Below the pieces are notes generated by a model. It made no database searches and was not told where the DNA came from. It worked only from the letters and a program-made list of their open reading frames with translations. This document shows positions 1 through 11,130 of a stretch of DNA of 64,000 nt, one piece after another. The position numbers and the translations under genes are program-made. Position 1 is the stretch's first letter, and each line of letters begins with the position of its first letter. This DNA comes from Novosphingobium sp. (GTDB lineage Bacteria; Pseudomonadota; Alphaproteobacteria; Sphingomonadales; Sphingomonadaceae), in contig JAGHZR010000008.1 in NCBI GenBank assembly GCA_017745295.1, forward strand, positions 62,001 through 126,000, read 5' to 3'.

Positions 1-1
1 C

Positions 2-91
2 GTGGGCCTGCTGCTGGCGATCACGCGGCGCAACCCGTTCATCAAGCGCGAGAAGTTCTCGCTCCGCGCCGTTGGAGACTTTTCTTCATGA
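2..91 (+). CDS. ftsW: FtsW-like cell division protein, C-terminal fragment (truncated by window start)
   Basis: Frame-2 translation [29 protein letters not shown], stop overlaps the murG start; dcw position immediately before murG. Confidence 0.6.
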   Translation: MGLLLAITRRNPFIKREKFSLRAVGDFSS

Positions 92-1299
92 GTTCGGCCG
101 AAAAAGGCTCGGTAAGCCGCCATTACGTCCTCGCCGCGGGCGGGACCGGCGGACACCTCATTCCCGCTTTCGCGCTCGCCGCCGAACTGGACCGGCGCGG
201 CCACCACGTCGCGCTCATCACCGACGAGCGCGGCGCGGCGATTCCCGGCAAGCCCGACTATCTGCCCGCCCATGTCCTGCCGCAGGGCCGCATCGCGGGG
301 AAGAACCCGCTGAACTGGCTCAAGGGCCTCAAGGGCATCCTGTCGGGCCGCGCCATGGCGCTGCGCCTGTTCGAGAGCTTCCAGCCGACCGCCGTGGTCG
401 GCTTCGGCGGCTATCCCGCGCTGCCGACGATGCTGGCGGCGAATTCCGCGAAGATCCCGACGATCCTGCATGAGCAGAACTCGGTGCTCGGCCGCGTGAA
501 CCGCTATTTCGCGGGCAAGGTGAACGCCATCGCCACGGCCTTTGCGCAAGTGGACCGGCTCGATGCGAAGTATGCCGACAAGGTCACGCTCGTCGGCAAT
601 CCGGTGCGTGACGAAGTCCTGGCCCTGCGCGAGGCGCCGTTCCCCGAATTCGGCGAGGACAGCCTGCTGCGCATCCTCGTGACCGGCGGCAGCCAGGGCG
701 CGCGGGTGCTTTCGGAAGTCGTGCCGGACGGTCTCGCCATGCTGCCCCCGGCGCTGCGTTCGCGGCTTCAGGTGATCCAGCAGTGCCGGGCGGAGGATAT
801 CGAAGCCGTCCGCGCGCGCTATGCCGGTCACGGCATCCCCGCCGAACTCGCGACTTATTTCGAGGACATGGCGGAGCGGCTTGCCGGTGCGCACTTGTTC
901 ATCGGCCGCTCGGGCGCTTCGACGATCGCGGAACTCACCGCCGTCGGTCGTCCCGCGATCCTGATTCCGCTGCCGATCGCCACCGACGACCACCAGGCCG
1001 CCAACACCCGCGAGATCGTCGCGGCAGGCGGCGCCCGTGCGATCCGTCAGGAAAACTTCACCGCGAGCACACTCGCGAAACAGATACAGGCCATGGCCCA
1101 GCATCCCGAAACCCTTGCCAATGCCGCCCACGCCTCGTGGAACTGCGGTTATCCCAATGCCGCCAGCGATCTGGCCGACCTCGTCGAGAGCTTCGGCGCC
1201 GCGCCGATCATGGACGTGATCCGCATGGAGAAGGCCATGCCCGCCAAGAGCGGTGAGGCCCTCGCGAAAAGCAAGCTCGCGAAGGAGTCCGTGCAGTGA
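88..1299 (+). CDS. murG: UDP-N-acetylglucosamine--N-acetylmuramyl-(pentapeptide) pyrophosphoryl-undecaprenol N-acetylglucosamine transferase
   Basis: [11 protein letters not shown]-terminal motif, [25 protein letters not shown]; dcw gene order. Confidence 0.97.
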   Translation: MSSAEKGSVSRHYVLAAGGTGGHLIPAFALAAELDRRGHHVALITDERGAAIPGKPDYLPAHVLPQGRIAGKNPLNWLKGLKGILSGRAMALRLFESFQPTAVVGFGGYPALPTMLAANSAKIPTILHEQNSVLGRVNRYFAGKVNAIATAFAQVDRLDAKYADKVTLVGNPVRDEVLALREAPFPEFGEDSLLRILVTGGSQGARVLSEVVPDGLAMLPPALRSRLQVIQQCRAEDIEAVRARYAGHGIPAELATYFEDMAERLAGAHLFIGRSGASTIAELTAVGRPAILIPLPIATDDHQAANTREIVAAGGARAIRQENFTASTLAKQIQAMAQHPETLANAAHASWNCGYPNAASDLADLVESFGAAPIMDVIRMEKAMPAKSGEALAKSKLAKESVQ

Positions 1300-2717
1300 G
1301 GGGCGTCGGCACCGACATCGGCACGATCCACTTCGTCGGCATCGGCGGCATCGGCATGTCCGGCATTGCCGAAGTGATGCACAACCTCGGCTATTCGGTG
1401 CAAGGCTCCGACATTGCCGAGGGCTATGTGGTCGAAGGCCTGCGCGGGCGCGGGATCAAGGTCATGATCGGCCAGTCGGCCGAGAACGTCGAGGGCGTGG
1501 CCGTCGTCGTCACTTCCACCGCCGTGAAGCGCGACAATCCCGAAGTCGTCTATGCGCTCGAAAACCGCATTCCCGTGGTCCGCCGCGCCGAGATGCTGGC
1601 CGAGCTGATGCGGCTCAAGAACACCGTGGCCGTGGCCGGTACGCACGGCAAGACCACCACGACCTCGATGGTCGCGGCGCTGCTCGATGCGGGCGGGATC
1701 GATCCCACCGTCATCAATGGCGGCATCATCAATTCCTACGGTTCGAACGCGCGGCTCGGCGCTTCGGACTGGATGGTGGTGGAAGCCGACGAGAGCGACG
1801 GCTCGTTCCTGCGTCTCGACGGCACGATCGCCGTCGTCACCAACATCGATCCCGAGCACCTCGATCACTACGGCTCGTTCGACAGGGTGAAGGACTCCTT
1901 CGTCGAATTCATCGAGAACGTACCGTTCTACGGCGCGGCGATGCTCTGCATCGATCACCCGGAAGTGCAGGCGATCATCCCCAAGGTGCGCGACCGCCGC
2001 GTGGTGACTTACGGCTTCTCGGCCCAGGCCGACATTCGCGGCGAGAACGTCACCCCGATTCCCGGCGGCAACCGCTTCGACGTGGCCCTGCGCCAGCGCG
2101 ACGGCTCGTTCCGCCGGATCGAGGGCATCGAACTGCCGATGCCGGGACGCCACAACGTCCAGAACGCACTCGCCGCCGTGGGCGTGGCGGTGGAGATGGG
2201 CTGCTCGGATGAGTGTATCCAGACCGGTTTCTCGAAGTTCGGCGGGGTGAAGCGCCGGTTCACCAAAGTCGGTGAAGTCGAAGTCGAGGGCGGTGTCGTG
2301 ACCGTGATCGACGACTATGGCCACCACCCGGTCGAAATCCGCGCCGTGCTCGCTGCCGCGCGCGAGGGCGTGCGCAATCGCGTCATCGCCGTGGTCCAGC
2401 CGCACCGCTTCACCCGCCTGCGCGACCACATGGAAGACTTCGAAGGCGCCTTCAACGACGCCGACGTGGTCTATGCCGCGCCGGTCTACGCAGCGGGCGA
2501 GCAGCCGATCGAAGGCGTCGATTCTGAGCACATGGTCTCGGGCATGAAGGCGCGCGGCCACCGCTCGGCGCAAGTCGTCTCCGGGCCGGATGCGCTGGCG
2601 GACGTGCTGGCAGGTTCGATCCAGCCGGGCGACATGGTGGTCTGCCTCGGCGCGGGCGATATCACCAAGTGGGCGGCAGGGCTGGCCGACGCGATCCGGG
2701 CACGGAGGGCAGGGTGA
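1296..2717 (+). CDS. murC: UDP-N-acetylmuramate--L-alanine ligase
   Basis: [34 protein letters not shown]; overlaps the murG stop. Confidence 0.97.
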   Translation: MRGVGTDIGTIHFVGIGGIGMSGIAEVMHNLGYSVQGSDIAEGYVVEGLRGRGIKVMIGQSAENVEGVAVVVTSTAVKRDNPEVVYALENRIPVVRRAEMLAELMRLKNTVAVAGTHGKTTTTSMVAALLDAGGIDPTVINGGIINSYGSNARLGASDWMVVEADESDGSFLRLDGTIAVVTNIDPEHLDHYGSFDRVKDSFVEFIENVPFYGAAMLCIDHPEVQAIIPKVRDRRVVTYGFSAQADIRGENVTPIPGGNRFDVALRQRDGSFRRIEGIELPMPGRHNVQNALAAVGVAVEMGCSDECIQTGFSKFGGVKRRFTKVGEVEVEGGVVTVIDDYGHHPVEIRAVLAAAREGVRNRVIAVVQPHRFTRLRDHMEDFEGAFNDADVVYAAPVYAAGEQPIEGVDSEHMVSGMKARGHRSAQVVSGPDALADVLAGSIQPGDMVVCLGAGDITKWAAGLADAIRARRAG

Positions 2718-2747
2718 GCGGCATCGTCACGCCTCGTCCATGTGCTT

Positions 2748-2858
2748 CGACCCTTCGACAGGCTCAGGGCTCAGCACGAGCGGGTTTTTACGTGTCTCGT
2801 GAAAGCTCGCTCATCCTGAGCCTGTCGAAGGATCATCCTGAGCCTGTCGAAGGATGAT
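2748..2858. repeat. REP-like repeat cluster (CCTTCGACAGGCTCAGG / CCTGAGCCTGTCGAAGG, two direct copies plus one inverted copy) between murC and murB
   Basis: Direct reading: cccttcgacaggctcaggg ... atcctgagcctgtcgaaggatcatcctgagcctgtcgaaggatgatgg. Confidence 0.85.
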
Positions 2859-3768
2859 GGACGTGGCGCAACCTCACCTCCCGGACGTGCAGGGCAAGTT
2901 GAAGGCCGACGCGCCGCTGGCGCCGCTCGTCTGGTTCAAGTCGGGCGGGACGGCCGAGTGGCTGTTCGAACCGAAGAATCTGGCCGACCTGCAAGGCTTC
3001 CTGCGCGATCTCGATCCCTCGGTCCCGGTCATGGCACTGGGCCTCGGCTCGAACATGATCGTGCGCGACGGCGGCGTTCCCGGCGTGGTGATCCGCCTCG
3101 GCAAGGCTTTCGCCAAAGTCTCCCGCGTCGATGAGGTCACGCTGGAATGCGGCGGCGGCGCCAGCGGCATTCTCGTCTCTTCGACCGCGCGCGACAACGG
3201 CATTGCCGGGGTCGAATTCCTGCGCTCGATCCCCGGCACCGTCGGCGGTTTCGTGCGGATGAACGGCGGCGCTTATGGCGGCGAGGTCAAGGATGTGCTG
3301 ATCGACTGCGATGTGGTCCTGCGCGACGGTTCGCTGGTGACGCTGGGCAATGCGGACCTTGGCTATACCTATCGCCACTCCGAATTGCCCGACGGCGCCG
3401 TGGTCGTTGCCGCGCGCTTCAAGGGCCGCGCGGGCGAGCCTGACGCGATCCAGGCCGAGATGGACCGCATTTCCGCCAGCCGCGAGGCCAGCCAGCCGCT
3501 GCGCAGCAAGACCGGCGGCTCCACCTTCAAAAACCCCGAAGGCCACAAGGCCTGGCAGCTCGTCGATGAAGCCGGATGCCGCGGCCTGACCCTCGGCGGC
3601 GCGCAAGTGAGCGAGAAGCACACCAACTTCCTGCTCAACGTCGCCGACGCCACCAGCAGCGATATCGAGGCCCTGGGCGAAGAAGTCCGCCGCCGGGTCA
3701 AGGAACAGTCGGGCGTGACGCTCGAATGGGAAATCCAGCGGGTCGGACGATCCGCAGAGAAGAAGTGA
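2854..3768 (+). CDS. murB: UDP-N-acetylmuramate dehydrogenase
   Basis: ALGLGSNMIVRDGGVPGVVIRL, GTVGGFVRMNGGAYGGE, TGGSTFKNPEG. Confidence 0.95.
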   Translation: MMDVAQPHLPDVQGKLKADAPLAPLVWFKSGGTAEWLFEPKNLADLQGFLRDLDPSVPVMALGLGSNMIVRDGGVPGVVIRLGKAFAKVSRVDEVTLECGGGASGILVSSTARDNGIAGVEFLRSIPGTVGGFVRMNGGAYGGEVKDVLIDCDVVLRDGSLVTLGNADLGYTYRHSELPDGAVVVAARFKGRAGEPDAIQAEMDRISASREASQPLRSKTGGSTFKNPEGHKAWQLVDEAGCRGLTLGGAQVSEKHTNFLLNVADATSSDIEALGEEVRRRVKEQSGVTLEWEIQRVGRSAEKK

Positions 3769-3776
3769 GTGATCCA

Positions 3777-4733
3777 GTGACCCTCTCCAAACTCCACGTC
3801 GCGGTCCTGATGGGCGGTTGGTCGAACGAGCGGCCGGTCTCGCTGATGAGCGGCGAGGGCGTGGCCAAAGCGCTCGAGTCCAAGGGCCACAAGGTCACCC
3901 GCATCGACATGGACCGCGATGTCGCGCTGCGCCTGTCGGAGGCGAAGCCGGATGTCGTGTTCAACGCGCTCCACGGCGCGCCGGGCGAGGACGGCACGGT
4001 GCAGGGCATGATGGACCTGATGGGCCTCACTTACACCCATTCGGGCCTCGCCACTTCGGTCATCGCCATCGACAAGGAATTGACCAAGCAGGCGCTGGTC
4101 CCGCACGGCATCCCGATGCCCGGCGGGCGCATCGTCGAGAGCGCCGAAATCCACGAGCGCGATCCGCTGCCGCGTCCCTATGTGTTGAAGCCCGTCAACG
4201 AAGGCTCGTCGGTCGGCGTCGCCATCGTCACCGATGAGGGCAATTACGGCAATCCCGTGGCCAAGGACGCCAAGGGCCCGTGGCAGGAATTCGACCGCCT
4301 GCTCGCCGAGCCGTTCATCCGCGGCCGCGAACTGACCACCGCCGTGATCGGAGACCGCGCCCTGCTGGTCACCGAACTCAAGCCCAAGTCGGGCTTCTAC
4401 GACTTCGACGCCAAGTATACCGACGGCATGACCGAACACGTCTGCCCGGCGGAAATCCCCGACGAGATCACCGCGGCCTGCAAGGACCTCGCGCTGCGCT
4501 CCCACCAGTTGCTCGGCTGCAAGGGCACCAGCCGCGCCGACTTCCGCTGGGACGATACGCAGGGCGTCGAAGGCCTGTTCCTGCTGGAGGTCAACACCCA
4601 GCCGGGCATGACCCCGCTCAGCCTCGTCCCCGAACAGGCGCGTGCCTGCGGTATGGAATACCCCGATCTCGTGGAGGCGATTATCGCTGAAGCGCTTGCC
4701 GACGCCGGAAAGGTCGCCAAGGGGGGCAAATGA
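3777..4733 (+). CDS. ddl: D-alanine--D-alanine ligase
   Basis: In-frame GTG start VTLSKLHVAVLMGGWSNERPVSLMSG; KPVNEGSSVGVAIV; LLEVNTQPGMTPLSLVPEQA. Confidence 0.95.
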   Translation: MTLSKLHVAVLMGGWSNERPVSLMSGEGVAKALESKGHKVTRIDMDRDVALRLSEAKPDVVFNALHGAPGEDGTVQGMMDLMGLTYTHSGLATSVIAIDKELTKQALVPHGIPMPGGRIVESAEIHERDPLPRPYVLKPVNEGSSVGVAIVTDEGNYGNPVAKDAKGPWQEFDRLLAEPFIRGRELTTAVIGDRALLVTELKPKSGFYDFDAKYTDGMTEHVCPAEIPDEITAACKDLALRSHQLLGCKGTSRADFRWDDTQGVEGLFLLEVNTQPGMTPLSLVPEQARACGMEYPDLVEAIIAEALADAGKVAKGGK

Positions 4734-5707
4734 GCCAGACGATCCGGCGCAAGCCGAAGACAGCGCGAAAGGCCGCAGCGGCCCGGAACACCAAGGCCAA
4801 GGTGCGCCAGGCCAAGGCGACGAGCGGCACGGCCGTCGACACGGTGATGAGCTGGCTGCCCTTCACCGAGGAGCAGCTTCACAAGATCTTCCTCGTCGCC
4901 ATTCTCGGCGGTGCGGGGCTGCTCATCTGGGTCGTCGCCAATGCGGCGGGCGTGCCGATGCTGGCGGGCAAGCAGTTCGCGCAAGTGGCTGCCGATGCCG
5001 GGTTCGAGGTCAAGCGCGTCGAAGTGCGCGGGGTGAAGAACCTCAATGAGTTGAAAGTCTACGAAAAGGCGCTGGCCGAGCGCGACCGGGCGATGACCCA
5101 GGTCGATCTCGACGGGCTGCGCGGCGAATTGATGGGCCTCTCGTGGGTCAAGGACGCGCGCGTCTCGCGCCAGCTGCCCGACACGCTGGTGATCGACATC
5201 GTCGAGCGCGCGCCCCATGCGGTGCTGCGCAAGGCCGACCGCTTCGTGCTGATCGACGAGACCGGGCAGGAGCTTGAGGCGATCAACCGCAAGGACGCCA
5301 AGGGCAAGCTGATCGTCTCCGGTCCCGGCGCCGGGCAGCAGGTGACGCAGCTCGGGCACTTGCTGGAAGCCGCGCCCGCGCTCCAGCCGAAAGTGCAGGA
5401 AGCCGAATGGATCGGCAACCGCCGCTGGAATCTGACGTTTCAGACCGGGCAGGTGCTGGCCCTGCCGGAAGGCGACACCGAATCGGCGAGCGCGCTCGTC
5501 ACGTTCGCAAGGCTGGACGGTACCAATCGGCTGATCGGCGGCAAAGTGACGGCGATCGACATGCGCGCGAAGGACCGCATCTACTTGCGGGTGCCCGACG
5601 GCGAAGGACAGGAATTGGCGATGAAGGCGGGGGCAGTGCCGCATACGGGTGCAGAAGCGAGCGGGGCCACGGCGCCCACGACCGCCGTTGCGGCGGAGGA
5701 ACAGTAA
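4730..5707 (+). CDS. ftsQ: Cell division protein FtsQ
   Basis: POTRA-type FEVKRVEVRGVKNLNE, position between ddl and ftsA, single N-terminal TM segment. Confidence 0.9.
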   Translation: MSQTIRRKPKTARKAAAARNTKAKVRQAKATSGTAVDTVMSWLPFTEEQLHKIFLVAILGGAGLLIWVVANAAGVPMLAGKQFAQVAADAGFEVKRVEVRGVKNLNELKVYEKALAERDRAMTQVDLDGLRGELMGLSWVKDARVSRQLPDTLVIDIVERAPHAVLRKADRFVLIDETGQELEAINRKDAKGKLIVSGPGAGQQVTQLGHLLEAAPALQPKVQEAEWIGNRRWNLTFQTGQVLALPEGDTESASALVTFARLDGTNRLIGGKVTAIDMRAKDRIYLRVPDGEGQELAMKAGAVPHTGAEASGATAPTTAVAAEEQ

Positions 5708-6987
5708 TGGCGCCCCCTCGCATCACCCGCGTGTTCGGCGCGGTCAATATCGGCTCCTTCCGCATTTCCGCGATCGTCGCGGGCATGTCGGAAATGGGCG
5801 ACATGATCGTGCTCGGCTCCGGCCACCGCGCCAGCCAGGGCATCAAGCGCGGCTATGTCACCGACATGGCCGCGGCGACCTATGCGGTGCGCGACGCCAT
5901 CGACCGCGCCGAGAAGATGGCCGACACCAGTGTGTCGAAAGTCTGGATCGGCTGCTCGGGAGCGGGCCTTGCCAGCCGCATCGACCAGTTCGATGCCGAG
6001 ATCGGCGGTCGCCGCATCGAGCAGGAGGATATCGACCAGCTGCTGATCTCGGCGCGCGAGGTGATCCAGCCGGACGGGCGCATGGTGCTCCATGCCCAGC
6101 CCGCGCAATATCGCCTCGATGGCGCCCACGGTGTCGGTAATCCCACCGGGCTTCATGCCGAGCGGCTCGGCGTCGATATCCATATCGTGCTGGCGGACGG
6201 CGCCCCGATCCGCAACCTGACCGAGGCGGTGCAGTGCGCGCATCTGGAGGTCGAGGCGGTGGTCGGCTCCCCGATTGCGGCGGGGCAGGCCTGCCTCTCG
6301 CCCGAGGAGCGCGATCTCGGCGTGGCGCTCGTCGAATTCGGAGCGGAAGTCACCAATGTCGCGGTCTATTCGCATGGGCTGCTGATCGACATGATCTCGA
6401 TCCCGATGGGCTCGGCGGATATCACCGATGCCGTCGCCTCGGCCTTCGGCATCCGCCGCTTCCAGGCCGAGCGTCTGAAGTGCGTGAACGGCTCGGCCAT
6501 CGCCAGCCCGCACGACCACCGCGAGATGATTCCCGTCAATGCCCCCGGCGAGGAGGGCACCGGCCCGATCGCCCGTCATGCCGACGACAAGAACCGCATT
6601 CCCCGCGCCGAACTGATCGGTGTCATCACCGGCCAGCTCGGCATCCTGATGGAAGAGATCAACAAGGCGCTCAAGCTGATGCGCTTCAACGCCCAGCGCG
6701 GCAAGCAGGTGGTCTTCACCGGCGGCGGCGCGGAACTGGTGGGACTGGCCGACTATGCGCAGGCCGCGCTCGGCAAGCCGGTGCGGATCGGCCGGGTGCC
6801 GCATCTCTCCGGTCTGGCCGAAGCCCACGTAAAACCGGGCTTCTCGACGCTGGCGGGCCTCGTGCTCTATGCCGCCGCCGACCCCATCGATATCCGCACG
6901 TTCGGCAAGAACCGTCAGGGTACAGTACGTTACAGCGGGCTGGGCGTAGTCAATCGCGTCTATAGAGCCTTGAGGGAATACTTTTGA
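5707..6987 (+). CDS. ftsA: Cell division protein FtsA
   Basis: VFGAVNIGSFRISAIVAG; QVVFTGGGAELVGL; start overlaps ftsQ stop by 1 nt. Confidence 0.95.
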   Translation: MAPPRITRVFGAVNIGSFRISAIVAGMSEMGDMIVLGSGHRASQGIKRGYVTDMAAATYAVRDAIDRAEKMADTSVSKVWIGCSGAGLASRIDQFDAEIGGRRIEQEDIDQLLISAREVIQPDGRMVLHAQPAQYRLDGAHGVGNPTGLHAERLGVDIHIVLADGAPIRNLTEAVQCAHLEVEAVVGSPIAAGQACLSPEERDLGVALVEFGAEVTNVAVYSHGLLIDMISIPMGSADITDAVASAFGIRRFQAERLKCVNGSAIASPHDHREMIPVNAPGEEGTGPIARHADDKNRIPRAELIGVITGQLGILMEEINKALKLMRFNAQRGKQVVFTGGGAELVGLADYAQAALGKPVRIGRVPHLSGLAEAHVKPGFSTLAGLVLYAAADPIDIRTFGKNRQGTVRYSGLGVVNRVYRALREYF

Positions 6988-7083
6988 GCACTTTGGCAAG
7001 TCGTGCAATTCCTGCGACGCGAACGCCGCGATTGGCGGGAATTGGCGGTTTCGCCTGTGGACAACAGTACCGCGCGCTTTGCC

Positions 7084-7112
7084 TTGACAGAGGCAGCCGT
7101 GCAATCAGGCTA
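7084..7112 (+). promoter_or_regulatory. Possible ftsZ-proximal housekeeping promoter (TTGACA-N17-AGGCTA)
   Basis: TTGACA at 7084-7089 with 17-nt spacing in the ftsA-ftsZ intergenic gap; the -10 match is weak. Confidence 0.3.
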
Positions 7113-7156
7113 GTCAAGATAATTTTCTTCGCGCACGTGCCTGCCAGGAGAACGAA

Positions 7157-8704
7157 ATGAGCATCAACATCGGACCGCCGGCGATCGAAGAGCTTCGTCC
7201 GCGGATTGTCGTCATCGGCGTAGGCGGTGCGGGCGGCAACGCCATCGCCAACATGATCCAGGCCCAGATAGAGGGCGTGGACTTCGTCGTCGCCAATACC
7301 GACGCCCAGGCGCTCAACAACTCGATCGCGGAAACGCGCATCCAACTCGGTCCGGAAATCACCCAGGGTCTCGGCGCCGGTGCGCGTCCGGAAGTGGGCC
7401 GTGCCGCTGCAGAGGAAACCATCGAGGACATCGAGCGCCTGCTCGAAGGCGTCCACATGGTCTTCATCGCCGCCGGCATGGGCGGCGGCACCGGCACCGG
7501 CGCCGCACCGATCATCGCCCAGGCCGCGCGCGCCAAGGGCGTGCTGACGGTCGGCGTGGTTTCCAAGCCGTTCATGTTCGAAGGCACGCGCCGCATGCGC
7601 TCGGCCGACGCCGGTATCGAGGAGCTGCAGAAGCACGTCGATACGCTGATCGTCATCCCGAACCAGAACCTGTTCCTGGTCGCCAAGGCGGACACCACCT
7701 TCAAGGAAGCCTTCTCGCTTGCCGACGAAGTGCTCCAGCAAGGCGTGCGCTCGATCACCGACCTGATGATCATGCCGGGCCTCATCAACCTCGACTTCGC
7801 CGACGTCCGCTCGGTCATGGGCGAGATGGGCAAGGCGATGATGGGCACGGGCGAGGGCGAAGGCCCGAACCGCGCGCTCGAAGCCGCCGAACGCGCCATA
7901 GCCAACCCGCTGCTCGACGGCGTTTCGATGCAGGGCGCCAAGGGCGTCATCATCTCGATCATCGGCGGCGACGACATGAAGCTGCTCGAAGTCGACGAAG
8001 CCGCGAACCATATCCGCGAACTGGTCGATCCCGATGCGAACATCATCTGGGGCTCGGCGTTCAACCCGGACCTCCAGGGCAAGATCCGCGTCTCGGTGGT
8101 TGCCACCGGCATCGAACAGACCACCGAAATGGCCGAGATCGCGGCGCGTCCGCTGAACCTCAGCGCCTCGCGCGGCCCGGTCCGCCCGATGGTATCGCGT
8201 CCGGTGCCCAGCGCGCCCGCGCCGCTCGTCACCCCGGCTCCGGCCGTGGCGATCCCGCAGGCGCCTGCTGCTTCGGTCTCCGAGCCGTTCGAACTCTCGA
8301 CCCCCGCTTCCGAGGCGGCCGAGCAGCCGTTCGAACTCGAACTCGGCGCCAGCGAGGAAGTCGAGCCGGAAGCGCCGGTCGCCTACGCCGGTCTGCGCAG
8401 CAGCCAGCCGCTCGATCTCGGTGCGCCCCAGCAACCGGCTGCACGCCCGCAGGACGAACTGCTGCTGAACGGCAACCAGCACGCCGAGCCGGAAGCGCCG
8501 ATGCGCGCGCCTGCGCCCAGCCAGCCTGCAATCAGCCAGCCTGCCCCCGCTCCGGCCCGCCCGGTCGGCGGCGGCTCCACGCTGTTCGAGCGCATGACCA
8601 GCCTCTCGCGCCCCAAGCCCGCTCCGGCGGAGCCTGCCGGTGACGAGGACGACAGCGCGTCGATCAGCATCCCGCGCTTCCTCGGGCGGCAGAACAATCA
8701 GTAA
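7157..8704 (+). CDS. ftsZ: Cell division protein FtsZ
   Basis: [29 protein letters not shown]-terminal conserved peptide SIPRFLGRQ. Confidence 0.98.
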   Translation: MSINIGPPAIEELRPRIVVIGVGGAGGNAIANMIQAQIEGVDFVVANTDAQALNNSIAETRIQLGPEITQGLGAGARPEVGRAAAEETIEDIERLLEGVHMVFIAAGMGGGTGTGAAPIIAQAARAKGVLTVGVVSKPFMFEGTRRMRSADAGIEELQKHVDTLIVIPNQNLFLVAKADTTFKEAFSLADEVLQQGVRSITDLMIMPGLINLDFADVRSVMGEMGKAMMGTGEGEGPNRALEAAERAIANPLLDGVSMQGAKGVIISIIGGDDMKLLEVDEAANHIRELVDPDANIIWGSAFNPDLQGKIRVSVVATGIEQTTEMAEIAARPLNLSASRGPVRPMVSRPVPSAPAPLVTPAPAVAIPQAPAASVSEPFELSTPASEAAEQPFELELGASEEVEPEAPVAYAGLRSSQPLDLGAPQQPAARPQDELLLNGNQHAEPEAPMRAPAPSQPAISQPAPAPARPVGGGSTLFERMTSLSRPKPAPAEPAGDEDDSASISIPRFLGRQNNQ

Positions 8705-8792
8705 GCGGGACGGGTGGTGATGCGCGCATTGCTGCCCGTTTTCGCAAGGTTCAGGATCGGCGCGCCATAGGCGCGACCGGTCGATTTCCAGC

Positions 8793-8817
8793 AAAGGCCC
8801 GATCCCGTCGGGCCTTT
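8793..8817 (+). terminator. Rho-independent terminator downstream of ftsZ
   Basis: AAAGGCCCGA-tcccg-TCGGGCCTTT perfect 10-bp stem followed by T-rich sequence. Confidence 0.75.
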
Positions 8818-8843
8818 GTCTGTTTGAAGAGGTTTTTCGGTTC

Positions 8844-10961
8844 GTGCGGCTACGTCAGAGGGTTTCGAGCAAGTGGCTGGCTTCGGCAGCTGCCCATGTT
8901 GCGCTCGCCGTTCCCGCCGCAAGTTTCGCGGTCGCTTTCGTGGCGACACCGGCCTCAGCCGCGCCCGTGGTTCAGGCGCTGCCCAGCGCGGACCAGACGA
9001 AGCTGAATGCGGCGCTGGCCCGTCTCGGCCGCGACCCGCGCGACGTTTCCGCCCTGATCGATGCCGGCGATGCGGCCCGCAGGCTCGGCGATTTCGATGC
9101 CGCGATCGGCTTCTATCGCCGCGCCGACGAGATTTCCGCCGGGAATGCCCGCGTGAAGGCGGGGCTCGCGGCCTCGCTGGCGCAGAGCGGCGATCCGGTG
9201 GCGGCGCTGCCGCTCTTCGCCGAAGCCGAGCGGGCCGGGGCCAGCCCCACCAGTCTGGCCGCCGATCGCGGCCTTGCCTACGACCTCGTTGGGGATAACG
9301 CGACGGCGCAGCGCTATTATGCGATGGCGCTCGGCGGTGCGAGCGACGAGGACGTGCGCATGCGGCTGTCGATCAGCCAGGCGATTGCCGGGGATGCCCA
9401 AGCCGCCGAAACCACGATCATGCCGCTGCTCCGCAAGCAGGACAAGCCGGGCTGGCGCACGCGCGCCTTCGCGCTGGCGATCGCGGGGGATACCAAGCAG
9501 GCGGTCGAGGTGTCCAACACGATCCTGCCGCCGCAGCTTGCCCAGAACATCGCCCCCTACTTGCGTTACATGCCGCGCCTGACCCGTGCGCAGCAGGCGG
9601 CGGCGGCGAATCTCGGCAAGTTCCCGCGTGCCTCTGAAATCGGTCACGACGATGCCCGCATCGCCGCCTACAAGCCGGTGCAGGTCGCGAGCGCGGATGC
9701 CAATCTCGTTCCGCGCGGCGAGGCGCTGGGCAGCGGCAAGGCACCGGAGCGGCCTGCGCGCACCACGCGGACCGGCAGCGGAAGCAAGGCAGGTGCGAAG
9801 ACAGGCCCAAAGACAGGCCCAAAGACAGGCGGGGCGTCGCTCGCGGCGGCCGATCCCTATCGCCTTGGCGGCACGCGCACGACGCGCTCCACGTCCAGCG
9901 CCGCGAAGGCACCGGAACCGGCCCGCGTCGCCCCGCCCGAGCCGAAGCCGACCATCGAGCGTGATGGCACGACCGGCGAACTGCCGCCGCTCGCGAGCGC
10001 GGCTCCGACCACGACGCCTGCATCGTCCCCGGTTCCAGTCTCGACTTCGGCGCTTGTCGCGGCCAAGCCTGCGACCACGTCGCCGGCCGCAGCCTCGTCG
10101 CTGCCGCCGGGCTTCGATCCGAAAGCCGTCGGTGCGGCGCCGGTTCACACGGCGGCTGCGTCGCCTCTGAGCAGTGGCGCTGCACCGGGCTTCGATCTGG
10201 CCCGTTCCGTTCCGACTCAAGGCGCTCAGGCAACGCCTGCTTCGGCTTCGGCGGCGGTGACGCCCACCCCCACGCCCACGCCCGCGCCCGTCCCGGCGGC
10301 GATCGTGCCCGCCGAAAAGCCGCCCGAGCCAGGCGCGCAGCAGCTTTCGCTGGCGCAGATCTTCGCCGATATCGGCAAGCCGACGATGCAGAGCATGCCT
10401 GCCTCCGGCGCCGTCGATATTCGCCAGATCGAACCGGCCCGTCCCGCACCGCCGAAGATCGTCCTGCCCAAGCCGGAACCGGAAGCACCCAAGCCGGCCG
10501 ACTCCAAGACGAAGCCGGACCCCAAGGCCAAGGCCGGCACCAAGGCAGAGGCCGACGACGAGGACAAGCCCGCCGGAAAGGCTGCTCCCAAGACCAGGGC
10601 GGAAATCGCCAAGGCCAAGGCGGAAGCCGCCAAGGCAGAGGCGGCCAAGGCGGCCAAGGCCAAGAAGCCCGCGCCCCCCTCGCACCCCAGCCGGATCTGG
10701 GTGCAGATCGGCGTCGGGCGCGACAAGGCCGCGATCGCCTTCGACTGGCGCCGCTACAACAAGCAGGCTCCGGCCCTTTTCAAGGGGCGCGAGCCTTACG
10801 TCAGCGAGATGGGGCGGACCAACCGCATCCTGATCGGTCCTTTCGCGACGCAGAAGGCGGCCAGCAGCTTCATGGCCGATGCCAAGAAGCAGGGCTTTTC
10901 CGATGCCCTGCCGTGGACCAGCCCCGCCGGGCAGGTCGTGGACGCGCTTTCCGCAAAGTAG
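8844..10961 (+). CDS. Secreted TPR and SPOR domain-containing protein with a low-complexity Pro/Ala/Lys linker
   Basis: GTG start, signal peptide (VPAASFAVAFVATPASAAP), N-terminal TPR-like repeats, C-terminal SPOR-like IWVQIGVGRDKAAIAFDWRRYNK...LIGPFATQKAASSF. Confidence 0.8.
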   Translation: MRLRQRVSSKWLASAAAHVALAVPAASFAVAFVATPASAAPVVQALPSADQTKLNAALARLGRDPRDVSALIDAGDAARRLGDFDAAIGFYRRADEISAGNARVKAGLAASLAQSGDPVAALPLFAEAERAGASPTSLAADRGLAYDLVGDNATAQRYYAMALGGASDEDVRMRLSISQAIAGDAQAAETTIMPLLRKQDKPGWRTRAFALAIAGDTKQAVEVSNTILPPQLAQNIAPYLRYMPRLTRAQQAAAANLGKFPRASEIGHDDARIAAYKPVQVASADANLVPRGEALGSGKAPERPARTTRTGSGSKAGAKTGPKTGPKTGGASLAAADPYRLGGTRTTRSTSSAAKAPEPARVAPPEPKPTIERDGTTGELPPLASAAPTTTPASSPVPVSTSALVAAKPATTSPAAASSLPPGFDPKAVGAAPVHTAAASPLSSGAAPGFDLARSVPTQGAQATPASASAAVTPTPTPTPAPVPAAIVPAEKPPEPGAQQLSLAQIFADIGKPTMQSMPASGAVDIRQIEPARPAPPKIVLPKPEPEAPKPADSKTKPDPKAKAGTKAEADDEDKPAGKAAPKTRAEIAKAKAEAAKAEAAKAAKAKKPAPPSHPSRIWVQIGVGRDKAAIAFDWRRYNKQAPALFKGREPYVSEMGRTNRILIGPFATQKAASSFMADAKKQGFSDALPWTSPAGQVVDALSAK

Positions 10962-11130
10962 ACTGGCCGCGAAGTAAGGCAGGCTCGGTTCGCCCCGACT
11001 GCCTGTCGTCCGGCCTTATCCACATCCTGTTAACAGGCTAGTGGAGTTTTGCGCAGGCGATCGCGTGTCCCGGATTGTGCTTGCCCCCCTTGGCAAAGCA
11101 TCCATGCCTCCGTCGCGTCGCGGAGGGCAA

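Noticed and set aside
1149-2573. 474-aa minus-strand ORF antisense to murC
   Set aside because: His/Asp-rich antisense frame without recognisable domain
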